A stretch of DNA of 64,000 nucleotides from Scilla litardierei (lineage: Eukaryota > Streptophyta > Magnoliopsida > Asparagales > Asparagaceae). The stretch covers positions 7,145,878 through 7,209,877 of the forward strand of contig CM061139.1 in the NCBI GenBank assembly GCA_030789695.1, read 5' to 3'. This document shows, piece after piece, positions 23,482 through 34,181 of this stretch. The translations under genes and the position numbers were made by a program. Under the pieces are notes generated by a model. That model was not told the DNA's origin. It saw only the letters and a program-made list of their open reading frames with translations, and searched no databases. Position 1 is the first letter of the stretch. The number at the start of each line of letters is the position of its first letter.

Positions 23482-25182
23482 TCACGAGGAGGAGGCAGGA
23501 TCTGCAGCGTCCGTGGGTCCAGTCGACGGAGTGGACTCAGGCTCTGCAGGGAGAAGAGGTGTCTCAACAGATGGAATCGTCGGGGCAGGAGTCGAGATCT
23601 CAGCAACAGGCTCAACAGCAGCATGAGTCTCGACAGAAGAAGCAGCAGCAAATACATGAGCAGGCTCGGAAACTGGGTCAGCAGCAGGCTCAGAAGGCTG
23701 AAGAGCTGCAGCAGATGGCTCTGGAACACCGGAAGAGGTGGCAACTCCAGGAGCCGAAGAGGAAGTACCAGCAGCAGCAGTACCAGCAGAAGTGCCCTCG
23801 GGGGCACGAGTCGAAGCACGACAGAGCTCCTCAATGTCCTCCTCAGCCATCTCATCAAACTCCTCATCCTCAGACACGGAAGGAGGAAGCTCAACACCCA
23901 TCCGACGAGCCATACGGCAGACTACCTCCTCGGTACGAGCCAAGCGGGACTCGTGACGACGAAGTATCCGTAGGACATCATCAAGGGTGGCAACGGGAGT
24001 AGCAGAGGCACTGGCAGAGGCAGGGACAGACGCAGAAGGTGTCGTCCTCTGAACGTGACGAAGAGCCGCAAGAGATTTCTTGACGGCCGTCGCATTTAGG
24101 GGAGGACCAAGGGGACGCTCATCGTCACGAGGCAACGTGACACGAAAATGACGAAACACGAGGGTCAACATGCATGGGAATGGGATATGAGCTGATTTAT
24201 TGGACTTTCGAATACACTCGAAAGAGTCAATCTTATCGAGTATAATTCGAGCCCAATTAATCGAGCTCCCCATGAAGATCGCATAGATAAGCTTCAAAAA
24301 TGGCTGGGAAGGTAAAGATGAGGAGCCGTACTTGGGAAGCAAGCACGACTTCAGAATCAGATTGAGGACCCACGCATTAGGCTTGAAAGATTTAGATGGC
24401 ACGCCAATCATGGCAGGAGGGATCTGATGGAAAATCTCTGAAAGCATAGTCTGATCAAGAGAAGAAATATCATCTATCGAAATATCAGAAGGAAGAAGGC
24501 CAGACGAAGAGATACCCAAAATCTCTCCTAAGATTTCCGCAGTGAGGACTATAGGAGTCCCCAAAACGGTCGTCTCAACAGAGTGGGTCTGATCGTACTG
24601 ACCCCGGATCCTATTCGCATAGAAAAGCTTCACTAATCTAGGGTAGGGGTGAGGATTCGCCTTCGGGTCATATCGAAGGTAATCGAGAAGACCCGACGAC
24701 GACAGAAGATCAGCTAACCCTATGAAGTCGCTAAACTGGACGAAATGCTCCAGAAGCAGCGGGCAATGTTCGATACGGTTATACGCCGCGAGACACAAAG
24801 GGTCATCGTGACATAAGGAAATATCGACACCGCCCACCGGCATCGGACCCTTTCCCTTAGGCTTACGGGTAGACGTACGAGGGTGGGTGCTAGACTCTGG
24901 ATGAGTAGGAGGAGTGGGTTCCCTATGAGTCTCGGTCTCGGGGTTATACTCCGTATCGGAATCGGTAGGAGTATGGAACTTAGGCTTGAGTTTGGGTTTG
25001 GGTTGACCTTTAGATTTAGCGGTCGTCGTCCTCTTCTTCTTGAGAGGAGGCGAAGACGACGAAGGATGGGTGGTCTTGGCTCTACGCTTCGGAGGGGTTG
25101 GATGCTCGGGATCCGAAGAGATTGGATCAACGGTCATCGGAGAGGGGCTAGAGGGAGTGATCGGAATGCGTGTTCTTGCCAT
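23482..25182 (-). CDS. Third (env-position) ORF of the SIRE-like element
   Basis: Open for 566 codons from MARTRIPITPSSPSP; the frame extends to 25320, but this Met best fits the Pro/Ser-rich start of the family. The N-terminus is Pro/Ser/Thr-rich with basic clusters (PPKRRAK, PPLKKKR) that look like nuclear-localisation signals. The middle (about residues 165-330) resembles the 'putative plant transposon protein' domain, with the segment GTPIVLTAEILGEILGI. The C-terminus is Ala/Ser/Pro-rich. I see no signal peptide and no clear membrane anchor, so envelope function is not supported by sequence. It has its own CT-rich leader and a motif array upstream. Function unknown. Confidence 0.75.
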   Translation of the reverse strand: MARTRIPITPSSPSPMTVDPISSDPEHPTPPKRRAKTTHPSSSSPPLKKKRTTTAKSKGQPKPKLKPKFHTPTDSDTEYNPETETHREPTPPTHPESSTHPRTSTRKPKGKGPMPVGGVDISLCHDDPLCLAAYNRIEHCPLLLEHFVQFSDFIGLADLLSSSGLLDYLRYDPKANPHPYPRLVKLFYANRIRGQYDQTHSVETTVLGTPIVLTAEILGEILGISSSGLLPSDISIDDISSLDQTMLSEIFHQIPPAMIGVPSKSFKPNAWVLNLILKSCLLPKYGSSSLPSQPFLKLIYAIFMGSSINWARIILDKIDSFECIRKSNKSAHIPFPCMLTLVFRHFRVTLPRDDERPLGPPLNATAVKKSLAALRHVQRTTPSASVPASASASATPVATLDDVLRILRRHESRLARTEEVVCRMARRMGVELPPSVSEDEEFDEMAEEDIEELCRASTRAPEGTSAGTAAAGTSSSAPGVATSSGVPEPSAAALQPSEPAADPVSEPAHVFAAASSVETHAAVEPVAEISTPAPTIPSVETPLLPAEPESTPSTGPTDAADPASSS

Positions 25183-25522
25183 AGTCGAAGCAAGACACGA
25201 GACAAGGAGATCAAACGAAGAAGCCCTAGCCGAAAAAAAATAAACCCTAAGAACCCTAAGAACCCGAGCAAGCCCTAGCTCTAGGAAATGAAATCTAACC
25301 CTAGGAGGAGAGGAGATCACCTAGAACGAGGGGCCGACGGAGGAGATCGACGGAGATGGCCGGAAAAATGGCCGGAGATCGATCGGAAGTCGAAGGGTTT
25401 CGAGGGAGGTCGGGGTTTTGAGCGGAGAGAGAAGAGATTTCGATCGATTAGAATGAAAATCGATCGACTAAACTGAGTTTAAGTCGGTCGATTTCGCAAA
25501 AGACCAAACAGCCCCTGGCACA
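25183..25522 (-). promoter_or_regulatory. Leader-like region of the third ORF
   Basis: On the minus strand this reads as a plant 5' leader: CT-rich tracts (ATCTCTTCTCTCTCC), several ATCGATCGA palindromes and CGGCC-rich DNA before the ATG. No canonical TATA box is seen. With the motif array just upstream it could be a promoter for the third ORF; this is inference. Confidence 0.4.
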
Positions 25523-25828
25523 ACTAGTCGGTCACAGTTCAAGCACTGACCGACTAGATCACGATCTAGTCGGTCGGTCAATGAGCTTGAACCGACTAGT
25601 TGCAAACAGTGGCTGAATCCAAGATTTACTGACAAGATTTAGTCGGTCTGTGTTCATTTACTGACCGACTAGATCTCAATCTAGTCGGTCGGTCACTGAA
25701 CATGAACCGACTAAAGAGTTCAAGATGGAAAGGAAACTCAATAAGCTTGAGTTAGTCGGTGTAAGTTCTTCTACTAACCGACTAGATGAACATCTAGTCG
25801 GTTGGTGGTTGAACTGATACCGACTAAC
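25523..25828 (-). promoter_or_regulatory. Internal copy of the CTAGTCGGTC array
   Basis: Three units of the same four-motif arrangement found in the LTRs, here between pol and the third ORF, about 0.35-0.65 kb upstream of its ATG. Sequence between motifs differs from the LTR copies, so it is not a recent LTR fragment. Confidence 0.75.
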
Positions 25829-26069
25829 AAAGTCCAAAAAGTGATAATCAAGTTCTCTCCTCAAAACACTTGGACGATATATCGCAAAACTCTCAATACT
25901 CATCTAAACTACCCCATTAAACGTCGAAATCTTAAATAGACATTGAAATACGATTTCGATCATAAATTCAAACAAATCACATAAAATTCTCAAAAATTCA
26001 ATAAATCTATCATGATTGAAATAACGCGAAATATAAAAGCATGCAAGATAATTGAATGAAATATGAATC
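25829..26069 (-). other. Spacer after pol of the SIRE-like element
   Basis: About 240 bp between the pol stop and the internal motif array. AT-rich; no gene seen. Confidence 0.5.
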
Positions 26070-29000
26070 CTATATCTCGGATTCACCCATAATCCCCAAT
26101 TCTCGACGCAACCGCACAAAGGAGTCCTCCTTTAGGGGTTTCGTGAAAATATCGGCGATTTGCTTTTGGGTTTCAACGTACACTAAAATGATGTCCTTTT
26201 TAGCAACATGATCATCTAAGAAATGGTGTCGGACATCTATGTGTTTCGATCGGGAATGGTGCACCGGATTCTTTGAAAGACAAATAGCACTTTGGTTATC
26301 CACCATGATAGGGCTAGTATCACAATGAATACCAAAATCCTTCAATGTGTGTCTCATCCAAAGAACCTGGGCACAAGCGGCACCGGTGGCAATATATTCC
26401 GCCTCGGTGGTTGAAAGTGAAACCGAATTTTGCTTCTTGGAAAACCAAGAGACAAGAGAATTTCCTAGAAAATGGCAAGTGCCACTAGTACTTTTCCTGT
26501 CGGATTTGCATCCCGCATAATCAGCGTCACTATATGAGACTAACTCATATGTGCTAGATCTCGGATAAAGTAATCCAAAATCTAATGTGTAACTTAGATA
26601 GCGAAAAATACGCTTTACCGCTACTAAGTGAGACTCCTTAGGTTGAGACTGATAACGAGCACATATACATACGGCAAACATAATATCGGGCCTACTTGCG
26701 GTAAGATAAAGCAAACTACCTATCATACCTCGATATAGACGAATGTCTACATCCTTACCGCCCGTATCCTTGTCAAGATGCGTAGTCGTGCTCATTGGAG
26801 TCTTTTTCCCGGAGGCATTCTCCATTCCAAATCGCTTTAGCAACTCCACCGTGTACTTCGTTTGGTGGATGAAGATTGCATCGTTCATTTGGCGAATTTG
26901 GAGACCTAAGAAATATTTGAGTTCGCCCATATGGCTCATCTCAAATTGTTCCTTCATAACATTAGAAAATTCTTCGCAAAGAGTGAAGTTAGTAGCACCG
27001 AAAATGATATCATCAACATAAATTTGAACTAATAAAATATCATTATTCGCATGCTTAATAAAAAGAGTAGAATCGGCTTCGCCCATTTTAAAATTCAAAT
27101 CCAAAAGAAAATTCTTTAGGCGATCATACCAAGCTCGAGGAGCTTGTCTCAAACCATAAAGAGCTTTCTTTAGTTTAAAAACGTGATTCGGAAATTTTTC
27201 ATTTACGAAGCCCGGAGGTTGAGAAACGTAAACTTCCTCAACGACATCTCCGTTTAAAAATGCACTTTTAACATCCATTTGAAATAATTTAAAATTCTTA
27301 TGGCATGCAAAAGACAAAAGTAATCTAATTGATTCTAATCTAGCTACCGGAGCGAAAGATTCTTCGAAATCGATACCTTCCTCTTGACGATAGCCTTGAG
27401 CAACTAACCGAGCTTTGTTCCGGACGACGACTTGGTTTTCGTCGGTTTTGTTCTTGAAGATCCACTTTGTCCCTATGACGGTGTGGTTCTTCGATGGCAA
27501 TGGAACGAGCTCCCATACCTCATTCCTCTCGAATTGAATGAGCTCCTCCTCCATGGCTAAGATCCAAGCGCTATCTTCGCATGCTTCATTAATATTCTTT
27601 GGCTCTATCGATGAGACAAAGGCACAATTTGCGAAGTGGTGAACTTGCGATCTCGTCTTGACACTATCATAGATATTGCCAATGACTTGCTCATGGGGAT
27701 GGTCACGAACCGAATGAAGCCGTTTGGGAATACCTTGATCACTAGGAACATTCTCAACAACTTCATTAGTTGGGTTAGTCTCAATAGAATCAATAGAATC
27801 ATTAGACTTAGAATTATCAAACGAATCACATAAAACATCCAAAGAATCATTATCATTTGAAATTCTAGTTGGAACAAATCCTTCATTAAATGAGACATGA
27901 AGCGACTCCTCGATCGTTGAGGTTCGTTTGTTGAATATCCGGTAGGCTTTGCTACGCGTAGAGTATCCAACAAAGATCCCCTCATCGGATCTTGGATCGA
28001 ATTTGTCCAAACTACCATATGTGTTCTTAATAAAACATTTCGAACCGAAAACATGAAAATGTTTAACTTGAGGCAACCTACCAAACAACAATTCATAACA
28101 AGTTTGTTTAGTGCCGGGCCTCAAAAGTATTCTATTAAACACATAGCAAGCGGTGTGTACCGCTTCCGCCCAAAATTGATGGTCAAGTTGGCTATCATCA
28201 AGCATAGTGCGAGCACACTCCACTAGCGTCCTATTCTTTCTCTCAACTACACCATTTTGAGGAGGTGCACGAGGGAAAGAGAAGGTGTGAGTAATACCAA
28301 CTTCATCACAAAATGTCTCAAAAGACTCATTCTCAAATTCACCTCCATGATCACTACGAATAGTGACAATGGTGGTTCCTAAGAGATTTTGTACTTTCTT
28401 AACAAAAATTGTGAAGTTTTCAAAAGCTTCATTTTTATTACACAATGAAAATACCCAAGTAAATCTTGAATAGTCATCTACGATGACAAGTCCATACCTT
28501 GCATTTCCTAAGGAAGCTACTCTAGTTGGCCCAAATAAATCTAGATGTAATAGCTCTAGTGGCCGTTTAGTAGAGATGCTTTTCTTAGGTTTAAATGAAG
28601 ATTTAGGAAGCTTGCCGCGTTGACAACAATCACAAAAACTTTTCTTTTCAAAAACGAGCTTCGGAAAACCTTTAATGGAATTCAATTTTGAAAGCTTATA
28701 TAGTGTTCCAAAGTTCACATGTCCAAAGCGTCGATGCCATAAGTGTTGTTCACTTGTGTTGGCAACAAGACATTGTTCATATGACTTAGGAAGATCCAAA
28801 ATATAAATGTCTTTACGACGAGTTCCGGAAAATAATAATTTTTCATTATCCTTTCTTAAAATATGACACAATCCTTTCGCAAAGCTAACTTTGTAACCTT
28901 TGTCACAAAGTTGGCTTATTGAAATGAGATTATGATTTAAACCACTAACAAGATAAACATCACTAATTAGGGGTTTAGAAGGGTTACCGACTTTACCAAC

Positions 29001-29180
29001 ACCTATGATGGTTCCGCTCTCGTTGCCTCCAAATACGACGCAGTTTCCATTCGCAATGGGAACCACTCCGGAGAGCAAACGAGCGTCACCCGTCATGTGT
29101 TTGGAACACCCGCTATCGAGTATCCAATTCCCTTTGGAGCTAAATTTAAATTTGTTGCTCCTTCCCTTTTTCTTTTCCTT
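26070..29180 (-). CDS. SIRE-like pol: protease, integrase, reverse transcriptase, RNase H
   Basis: The frame is open from a TAG near 29183 to 26070; the first Met is at 29096, but the protease active site DSGC (29106-29117) lies upstream of it, so translation must enter from gag. In order: protease, integrase zinc finger ([18 protein letters not shown]), integrase catalytic D,D,E ([25 protein letters not shown]), RT ([18 protein letters not shown] [13 protein letters not shown], catalytic YVDDIIFG) and RNase H ([18 protein letters not shown]). The copia order is intact, with no internal stop over more than 1000 codons. It is in a different frame from gag. Confidence 0.93.
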   Translation of the reverse strand, partial: KEKKKGRSNKFKFSSKGNWILDSGCSKHMTGDARLLSGVVPIANGNCVVFGGNESGTIIGVGKVGNPSKPLISDVYLVSGLNHNLISISQLCDKGYKVSFAKGLCHILRKDNEKLLFSGTRRKDIYILDLPKSYEQCLVANTSEQHLWHRRFGHVNFGTLYKLSKLNSIKGFPKLVFEKKSFCDCCQRGKLPKSSFKPKKSISTKRPLELLHLDLFGPTRVASLGNARYGLVIVDDYSRFTWVFSLCNKNEAFENFTIFVKKVQNLLGTTIVTIRSDHGGEFENESFETFCDEVGITHTFSFPRAPPQNGVVERKNRTLVECARTMLDDSQLDHQFWAEAVHTACYVFNRILLRPGTKQTCYELLFGRLPQVKHFHVFGSKCFIKNTYGSLDKFDPRSDEGIFVGYSTRSKAYRIFNKRTSTIEESLHVSFNEGFVPTRISNDNDSLDVLCDSFDNSKSNDSIDSIETNPTNEVVENVPSDQGIPKRLHSVRDHPHEQVIGNIYDSVKTRSQVHHFANCAFVSSIEPKNINEACEDSAWILAMEEELIQFERNEVWELVPLPSKNHTVIGTKWIFKNKTDENQVVVRNKARLVAQGYRQEEGIDFEESFAPVARLESIRLLLSFACHKNFKLFQMDVKSAFLNGDVVEEVYVSQPPGFVNEKFPNHVFKLKKALYGLRQAPRAWYDRLKNFLLDLNFKMGEADSTLFIKHANNDILLVQIYVDDIIFGATNFTLCEEFSNVMKEQFEMSHMGELKYFLGLQIRQMNDAIFIHQTKYTVELLKRFGMENASGKKTPMSTTTHLDKDTGGKDVDIRLYRGMIGSLLYLTASRPDIMFAVCICARYQSQPKESHLVAVKRIFRYLSYTLDFGLLYPRSSTYELVSYSDADYAGCKSDRKSTSGTCHFLGNSLVSWFSKKQNSVSLSTTEAEYIATGAACAQVLWMRHTLKDFGIHCDTSPIMVDNQSAICLSKNPVHHSRSKHIDVRHHFLDDHVAKKDIILVYVETQKQIADIFTKPLKEDSFVRLRRELGIMGESEI

Positions 29181-29239
29181 GAGTACCTAAAGATAGAAAC
29201 TTCCATATCATGGTACCCAAGGTCATTGGGTCCAAGGGA

Positions 29240-31483
29240 TTAGACCTTTGGAAGCCAAGTCCAAGTGGACTTAGACTTCCCCACATAATTCTTACTATGC
29301 ACAACATCCGAAAAATAAGCATTCATGTACATTTGTTTTTCGTCCATGCTTGTGTCCTTTGGGCTCCAAATAGGGAATATTTTGGGAGCCATCATCCTAT
29401 TGGGTGCATGCATGCGACGTTGATTTCTAAGTGATGCATGTTGTGGATAGGCATACGGGACATGATGGAATGGTGCACGATGAGAATTATTCATATGATG
29501 CGGTGTGTGATCATAAGCATGTGTGGGAACACGTGCGTGAGGGTGTCTCACATGGTGTGCACGTGCCCGAGAATGTGTTGCATAAAAATCATCATATGTG
29601 TGAGATGGTGGAGTAGGACGTGTGTTCCTACGTGGCATGGTATTGGTGTACATATAAGCATGCCCCTTCTTTGGAGGTCCACCCAAAGTGGGTTTCTTTC
29701 CAAAAGAGGGCGTGGACGAAGTGGAAGCATCATTGGTAGATGAACTATCAATAGAGTGTTTGCTACCACTCGTAGAGTCACCGGAAGTTGGCCTAACAAA
29801 AGTAGTGGCCGCTTTGGATGGACATCCCATCGTATACCCCAAACCAATGTGGTGATTGGCCGGAAGTAAGTCACTTAGGATTTTATCCAAATGGTCCTTA
29901 CCTTTGTTGAATTTGTTAATTCGGCCCAATGTGTTCTCATATTTCTCTTTGAGAGAACGCATAGAAGTATCCAAATTGGATACTTGCGATGTGAGCACAA
30001 AAACACGAGATTTAAGATTCTCGTTCTCAATACTCAAAGTCGAGTTTTGAGAAGTTAAATCCGCTATCCTATGTTCTTCCGGATCCTCGATGCTAACATG
30101 TTCAAGTTTAGATTTGAGATTAACAATCTCATTTCTTAGCTCTTCAACAACGGTGTCGTTGTTGGTGATGATAGTCTTAGGCGATGTTTGAATGCTAGCT
30201 AGGTCATCTTTTACCTTAGTATATCTATTTACTAACTTAGTGTAATTTGACCAAAGTTGAGAGTTAGCATTTCTAAGATCATCCATTGTTACCTCATCGC
30301 TTTCGTCATTACTATCATCGGAAGAGGAGGATCCTTGATCGTTCTCCTCTCTTGCCATGAAGCACATATGTGCTTGCTCCACTTTCTCATCATCCGACTC
30401 TCCGCTTGAGGAATCCTCGGAGTCGGTGAATGTTGCTCCGACAAGTCCTTTCTTGTACCCCTTTTTGTATTTCTTGGACTTATCGAATTTTGGCGCCTTC
30501 CACTTCTCCTTTTGTTTGTTGAGAGGACACTCCGCTTTCATGTGTCCTGGCTTATTGCACTTGAAACACAAAGGAGAGGAAGAGGCGTTAGAAGAACCAA
30601 ATTTACCTTTGGTCTTGAAGTTACCTTTCCGGAAGAAATGGTTGAACTTCTTGGCCATGAGTGCCATGGACTCCAAGTCCAACTCGTTTTCCGAGTCTTC
30701 ATCATCGGAAGATGTGGATGAAGCCGCCTTGAATGCAATCGCCTTTTTCTTAGGCGCATCTAGGTTCAAATATGACTTCATCTTTTCTTGTAGCTTTACC
30801 TTGCTATCTTTGCGTACCTCGTATGACATCAAAGTACCCATTAGTTGAACTACGGTATATTTGTTCATGTCATTACCTTCCTCGATGGCGAAGGTACGTT
30901 TTTCCCAAGAAGATGGAAGTCCTTCAATAAGCTTTAGGCACTTCTCCTTTTGAGTGTAGATCTTGCCGAGGGCCTCTAACTCGTTTATTATGTCAACGAA
31001 GCGAGCGTAATATTCTTTCATCTTCTCGCCCTGTTGCATATGAAACATTTCGTAATCTTTTGTTACGACTACGAGTTTAGAGTCTCTTACCCGACTCGTC
31101 CCTTCATGTAGTATGAGGAGAGAGTTCCAAATTTGATATGCACTCTTACATGTGCATATCTTATTGAAGTCCTCGGGCTCCAATGCGCATTGCAAGGCGT
31201 TCATTGCCTTGGCATTGCTTACCTCCGCGGCGACCTCCGCGGTAGTCCATTTCTCAAAATCTTCTTCTTCGGGCTCGGTGTACTCCTTCATTGTAGTCCT
31301 CCATAAAGATGCACTTCGGAGGAAGGTTTCCATCCGACATTTCCAGTACCCATAGTTGGTACCGTTGAAGAATGGAGGCCTTGTAGAGGAATGTCCTTCC
31401 ATTACCGATGACGCTCCTTCACGGTTCCTGAAGGTGTCATAGTTGGAAGGTGGAGGCACGGTCTTGTTGTCGTTGGCAGACAT
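29240..31483 (-). CDS. SIRE-like gag polyprotein
   Basis: 747 codons, starting MSANDNKTVPPPSNYDTF only five bases from the primer site, so there is almost no leader. It has a copia gag domain (FFNGTNYGYWKCRMETFL near residue 40, then a UBN2-like body), a zinc knuckle CFKCNKPGHMKAEC near residue 310, acidic Ser/Asp/Glu stretches, a coiled-coil-like segment around residues 420-550 and a His/Arg/Pro-rich C-terminus. It would form the virus-like particle and bind RNA. It ends with a TAA at 29240-29242; pol follows in another frame. Confidence 0.93.
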   Translation of the reverse strand: MSANDNKTVPPPSNYDTFRNREGASSVMEGHSSTRPPFFNGTNYGYWKCRMETFLRSASLWRTTMKEYTEPEEEDFEKWTTAEVAAEVSNAKAMNALQCALEPEDFNKICTCKSAYQIWNSLLILHEGTSRVRDSKLVVVTKDYEMFHMQQGEKMKEYYARFVDIINELEALGKIYTQKEKCLKLIEGLPSSWEKRTFAIEEGNDMNKYTVVQLMGTLMSYEVRKDSKVKLQEKMKSYLNLDAPKKKAIAFKAASSTSSDDEDSENELDLESMALMAKKFNHFFRKGNFKTKGKFGSSNASSSPLCFKCNKPGHMKAECPLNKQKEKWKAPKFDKSKKYKKGYKKGLVGATFTDSEDSSSGESDDEKVEQAHMCFMAREENDQGSSSSDDSNDESDEVTMDDLRNANSQLWSNYTKLVNRYTKVKDDLASIQTSPKTIITNNDTVVEELRNEIVNLKSKLEHVSIEDPEEHRIADLTSQNSTLSIENENLKSRVFVLTSQVSNLDTSMRSLKEKYENTLGRINKFNKGKDHLDKILSDLLPANHHIGLGYTMGCPSKAATTFVRPTSGDSTSGSKHSIDSSSTNDASTSSTPSFGKKPTLGGPPKKGHAYMYTNTMPRRNTRPTPPSHTYDDFYATHSRARAHHVRHPHARVPTHAYDHTPHHMNNSHRAPFHHVPYAYPQHASLRNQRRMHAPNRMMAPKIFPIWSPKDTSMDEKQMYMNAYFSDVVHSKNYVGKSKSTWTWLPKV

Positions 31484-31488
31484 AGCTG

Positions 31489-31508
31489 AGTATCTGGCTC
31501 TGATACCA
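31489..31508 (-). other. SIRE-like primer-binding site (initiator tRNA-Met)
   Basis: Minus strand TGGTATCAGAGCCAGATACT, two bases inside the 5' LTR; a longer match to initiator tRNA-Met than in the other copia elements here. Confidence 0.93.
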
Positions 31509-31510
31509 AA

Positions 31511-33254
31511 TGTAATGCCCTACCAGCTACTGCACAAGTACTAGAGGGGGGGTGAATAGTACTTTAAAATAATAAGGAGTATAATTCCAAATTAAATTGC
31601 AATCAACTACCAAATCAATTTGCGGAAGCTTAAATTGAGTGACGACAACGAAATTAACAATGCTAACAAACGATGTTAATGGGTTCGGATCCACCCAAGT
31701 CTCCCCGACTTGTTCCCGGTGATCCTACGTCCCAACCACCCGGATCCCCTCCGGATACTTGAGTTAGAAACCCTAACTCAAGATTTCCACTATGAATATC
31801 TTGTGAAAAACCTTCACAAGATCAAATCATACATGCAATAGCAAACGTGAATCCCACAACCCGGGATCACAACCTTCTCTCACAACCGAGAGAATCACAA
31901 AGCAATATTAAAGAGTTTAATATGAAATAAACAAGCTTACCACAAAATCCTATACCTTGAGTTTTTCTTACCCAATAGGTGGAATGAAGGATTTGAGGAA
32001 GATGAAGTTACCAAACCCTAGCACCAAGGAAATGAGCAGCAATGGGTGCCTAGGGAAGATTTGGAAACTTGAATCAAGCAATAGCTTGAAGAGCTCACCA
32101 AGAACAAGCTTCTCTCTAGATCTAGAAATGAGAGAGAATGGGTTTCTTATGAGGAAGAGAGCTTTAGATTTGAGGGAGAATGGCTATCTCTTTAGAACTC
32201 AATGAATCTCTTAATGGCAGCTCTATCTTAGATAGAAATGACCTAGGTTCGTATTTATAGGGTCCCATAAAAACAAGTTAGGTCATTCACCAACGGATAG
32301 AAAACTGAGAGACTTAGTCGGTCAAAGAACACTTACTGACCGACTAGTTCTTCAACTAGTCGGTCAGCCAAACAACGTGGACCGACTAAGAGTAGATCTG
32401 AGAAGAAATAGAATTTCAGACCTAGAAAACTAGTCGGTCCAAGAACACTGTCTGACCGACTAGTTTCACAACTAGTCGGTCATCCAATGAACGTAGACCG
32501 ACTAAGAGGCAAAACAACATAGTCTGAAGGCAAGTTGACTTAGTCGGTCCAAGAACAAAAGTTGACCGACTAGATTGTCAACTAGTCGGTCATCAAACGT
32601 TCTTAGACCGACTAACGGAAAACAGTAGCTTAGGAGAATTTTAGAGTGAACAGTAAGTCACAACTAGTCGGTCAAAGAAGCATCACTGACCGACTAATTC
32701 ACAAACTAGTCGGTCGGTGAGTCAACGTAGACCGACTAACTGTAAACAGTAAAGTCCAAGAAATTAACTGACAGAAACTAGTCGGTCCAAGAACAGTGGC
32801 CGACCGACTAGATCACCATCTAGTCGGTCAGTACTTGTTCTTGTACCAACTAACATGCACAACAAAGTCCGAATCGAAGCGCGACGCTTCGAGGAAGTTA
32901 GAGTGAACTTGTGCAAGAATCCTAGAGCTATGAAATGAGCGTAATGAAGATACAAACGTAAGATATACTCAAGGCTCAACATTCTATCAATCGAAACTAA
33001 AAGACTATAAATAAAACCTTAATAAACGGTCTTCAATAGCTTCGATTGAATCTTCATATTTTCCAAAGCGTCGCAAGAGCTTCAACGAAGCTTTAGGCAT
33101 GAATATGAGCTTTGGAAAGTGTTGAGATGTCGCTTTGAATGTTCATGTGAAATTGGCGACGATCTCCAATACTGCGCTCACAAATTGTTAGTTTATGGAT
33201 TATTTATGTTTGCTCATCATCCAAAACCAAATCCGGGGAGTCCAATATTCAACA
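31511..33254 (-). repeat. SIRE-like element 5' LTR with promoter
   Basis: 1744 bp, nearly identical to 20804-22552; the poly-G run is 7 G here. Motif array 32313-32852, then a minus-strand TATA box at about 32252-32260. This copy drives the element. Confidence 0.95.
32313..32852 (-). promoter_or_regulatory. CTAGTCGGTC array upstream of the 5' LTR TATA box
   Basis: Five four-motif units matching the other LTR base for base apart from rare changes. Lies about 53 bp upstream of the TATA box in the driving LTR. Confidence 0.75.
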
Positions 33255-33259
33255 ATGGA

Positions 33260-34181
33260 TACATTGTAATTGTGAATGGATGATGTGTTGTGATAGAGGG
33301 CATGTCACGTGAGTGCATGACCCTATGTTTAATGATGGACGGCTAAGGTGATATGTCCACCATGCCATCATGACCCCTAACATGTTACGTATGGTGTTAA
33401 ATGATAAAATTGGATATATCTCGATCCTCTCTAATGAGGGTGAGTTAGTAAAACCCCGGGGTTTAGGTGGAATTTGAGTAAATTGTGGATATGAGGTCTG
33501 GACTGAGAAGTTGGGAGAAATGATTATGTGATATGTGATATTTATACCCACCCGCCTTTACCGGAGTGGAGGGGATATTTATACGCACTCGCCTTTAGCG
33601 GGAGTGGAGGGGATATACGGAGGTTGTGTTATTATGTGGAGATCGTCACTCCTGCCAGGGACGGGGGAGCTGAGAGGCCCGGTGTCGTACAGTGCCCGTG
33701 TCCACTGCGTAGTGTGCTATATTCGCTCCAAATTTGGGGTGATGTCGAGGTCCTAGTATCATATAGTTTACCCAAGTTCCAATTAATTCAATTATAAAAT
33801 AATAAAATAAGAATTTGTGTGTTACCCCTTCTACTGGCAGCACTTTCCCTTCCCTTTGCCTGTTCTTTGTGACTCTGTGTCATGCCTCAGGCACTTGCAC
33901 TTATCTTATTAGATAATGGTTGCTTGAACACTTGTGTTATTATTATTATTATTATTATTATTCATGCTAACCTTTTTCTTACAGTAACTCGACATTGGAC
34001 CATAGGTATGATCCCCTTGTTTAGCTATTTAATTTTCATTATTGTAATTAGTACATGCTCTATTTCTCTGGTCTTGCCTAGTGGTTTGATAACCTTAGAA
34101 CGGTGTTCCAAATCCAAGTTGGTTCCTACTAGGGCACGCATTGACGTGCTCCTCCCCACTTTTCAGGTAGCAGGGGTAGCA
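33260..34181 (+). repeat. Element A 3' LTR, part 2
   Basis: Resumes after the SIRE-like element and aligns with the 5' LTR across the site where B sits in the other copy, here uninterrupted (CTATGTTTAATGATGG at about 33323-33338). Contains a longer TTA microsatellite (about 33937-33962). Broken at 34181 by a solo LTR. Confidence 0.88.

Larger units (their letters stand above)
20804..33254 (-). mobile_element. SIRE-like Ty1/copia retrotransposon with third ORF, young
   Basis: A 12.45-kb element with LTRs at 20804-22552 and 31511-33254, TSD ATGGA (20799-20803 and 33255-33259), initiator-Met primer site, long open gag and pol, and an extra ORF between pol and the 3' LTR. That extra ORF and the large size are hallmarks of the SIRE/Maximus lineage of copia. 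By eye the LTRs differ at only about seven substitutions plus a poly-G length change (12 versus 7 G), so insertion was recent. It is the most intact element of the window. Confidence 0.95.

Noticed and set aside
23458..24002. Plus-strand Ser/Arg- and Gln-rich ORFs
   Set aside because: They lie opposite the low-complexity C-terminus of the third ORF of the SIRE-like element.
23482..25182. Retroviral envelope glycoprotein
   Set aside because: The position fits, but there is no signal peptide, no clear membrane anchor and no fusion-like segment; it has nuclear-type basic clusters instead.
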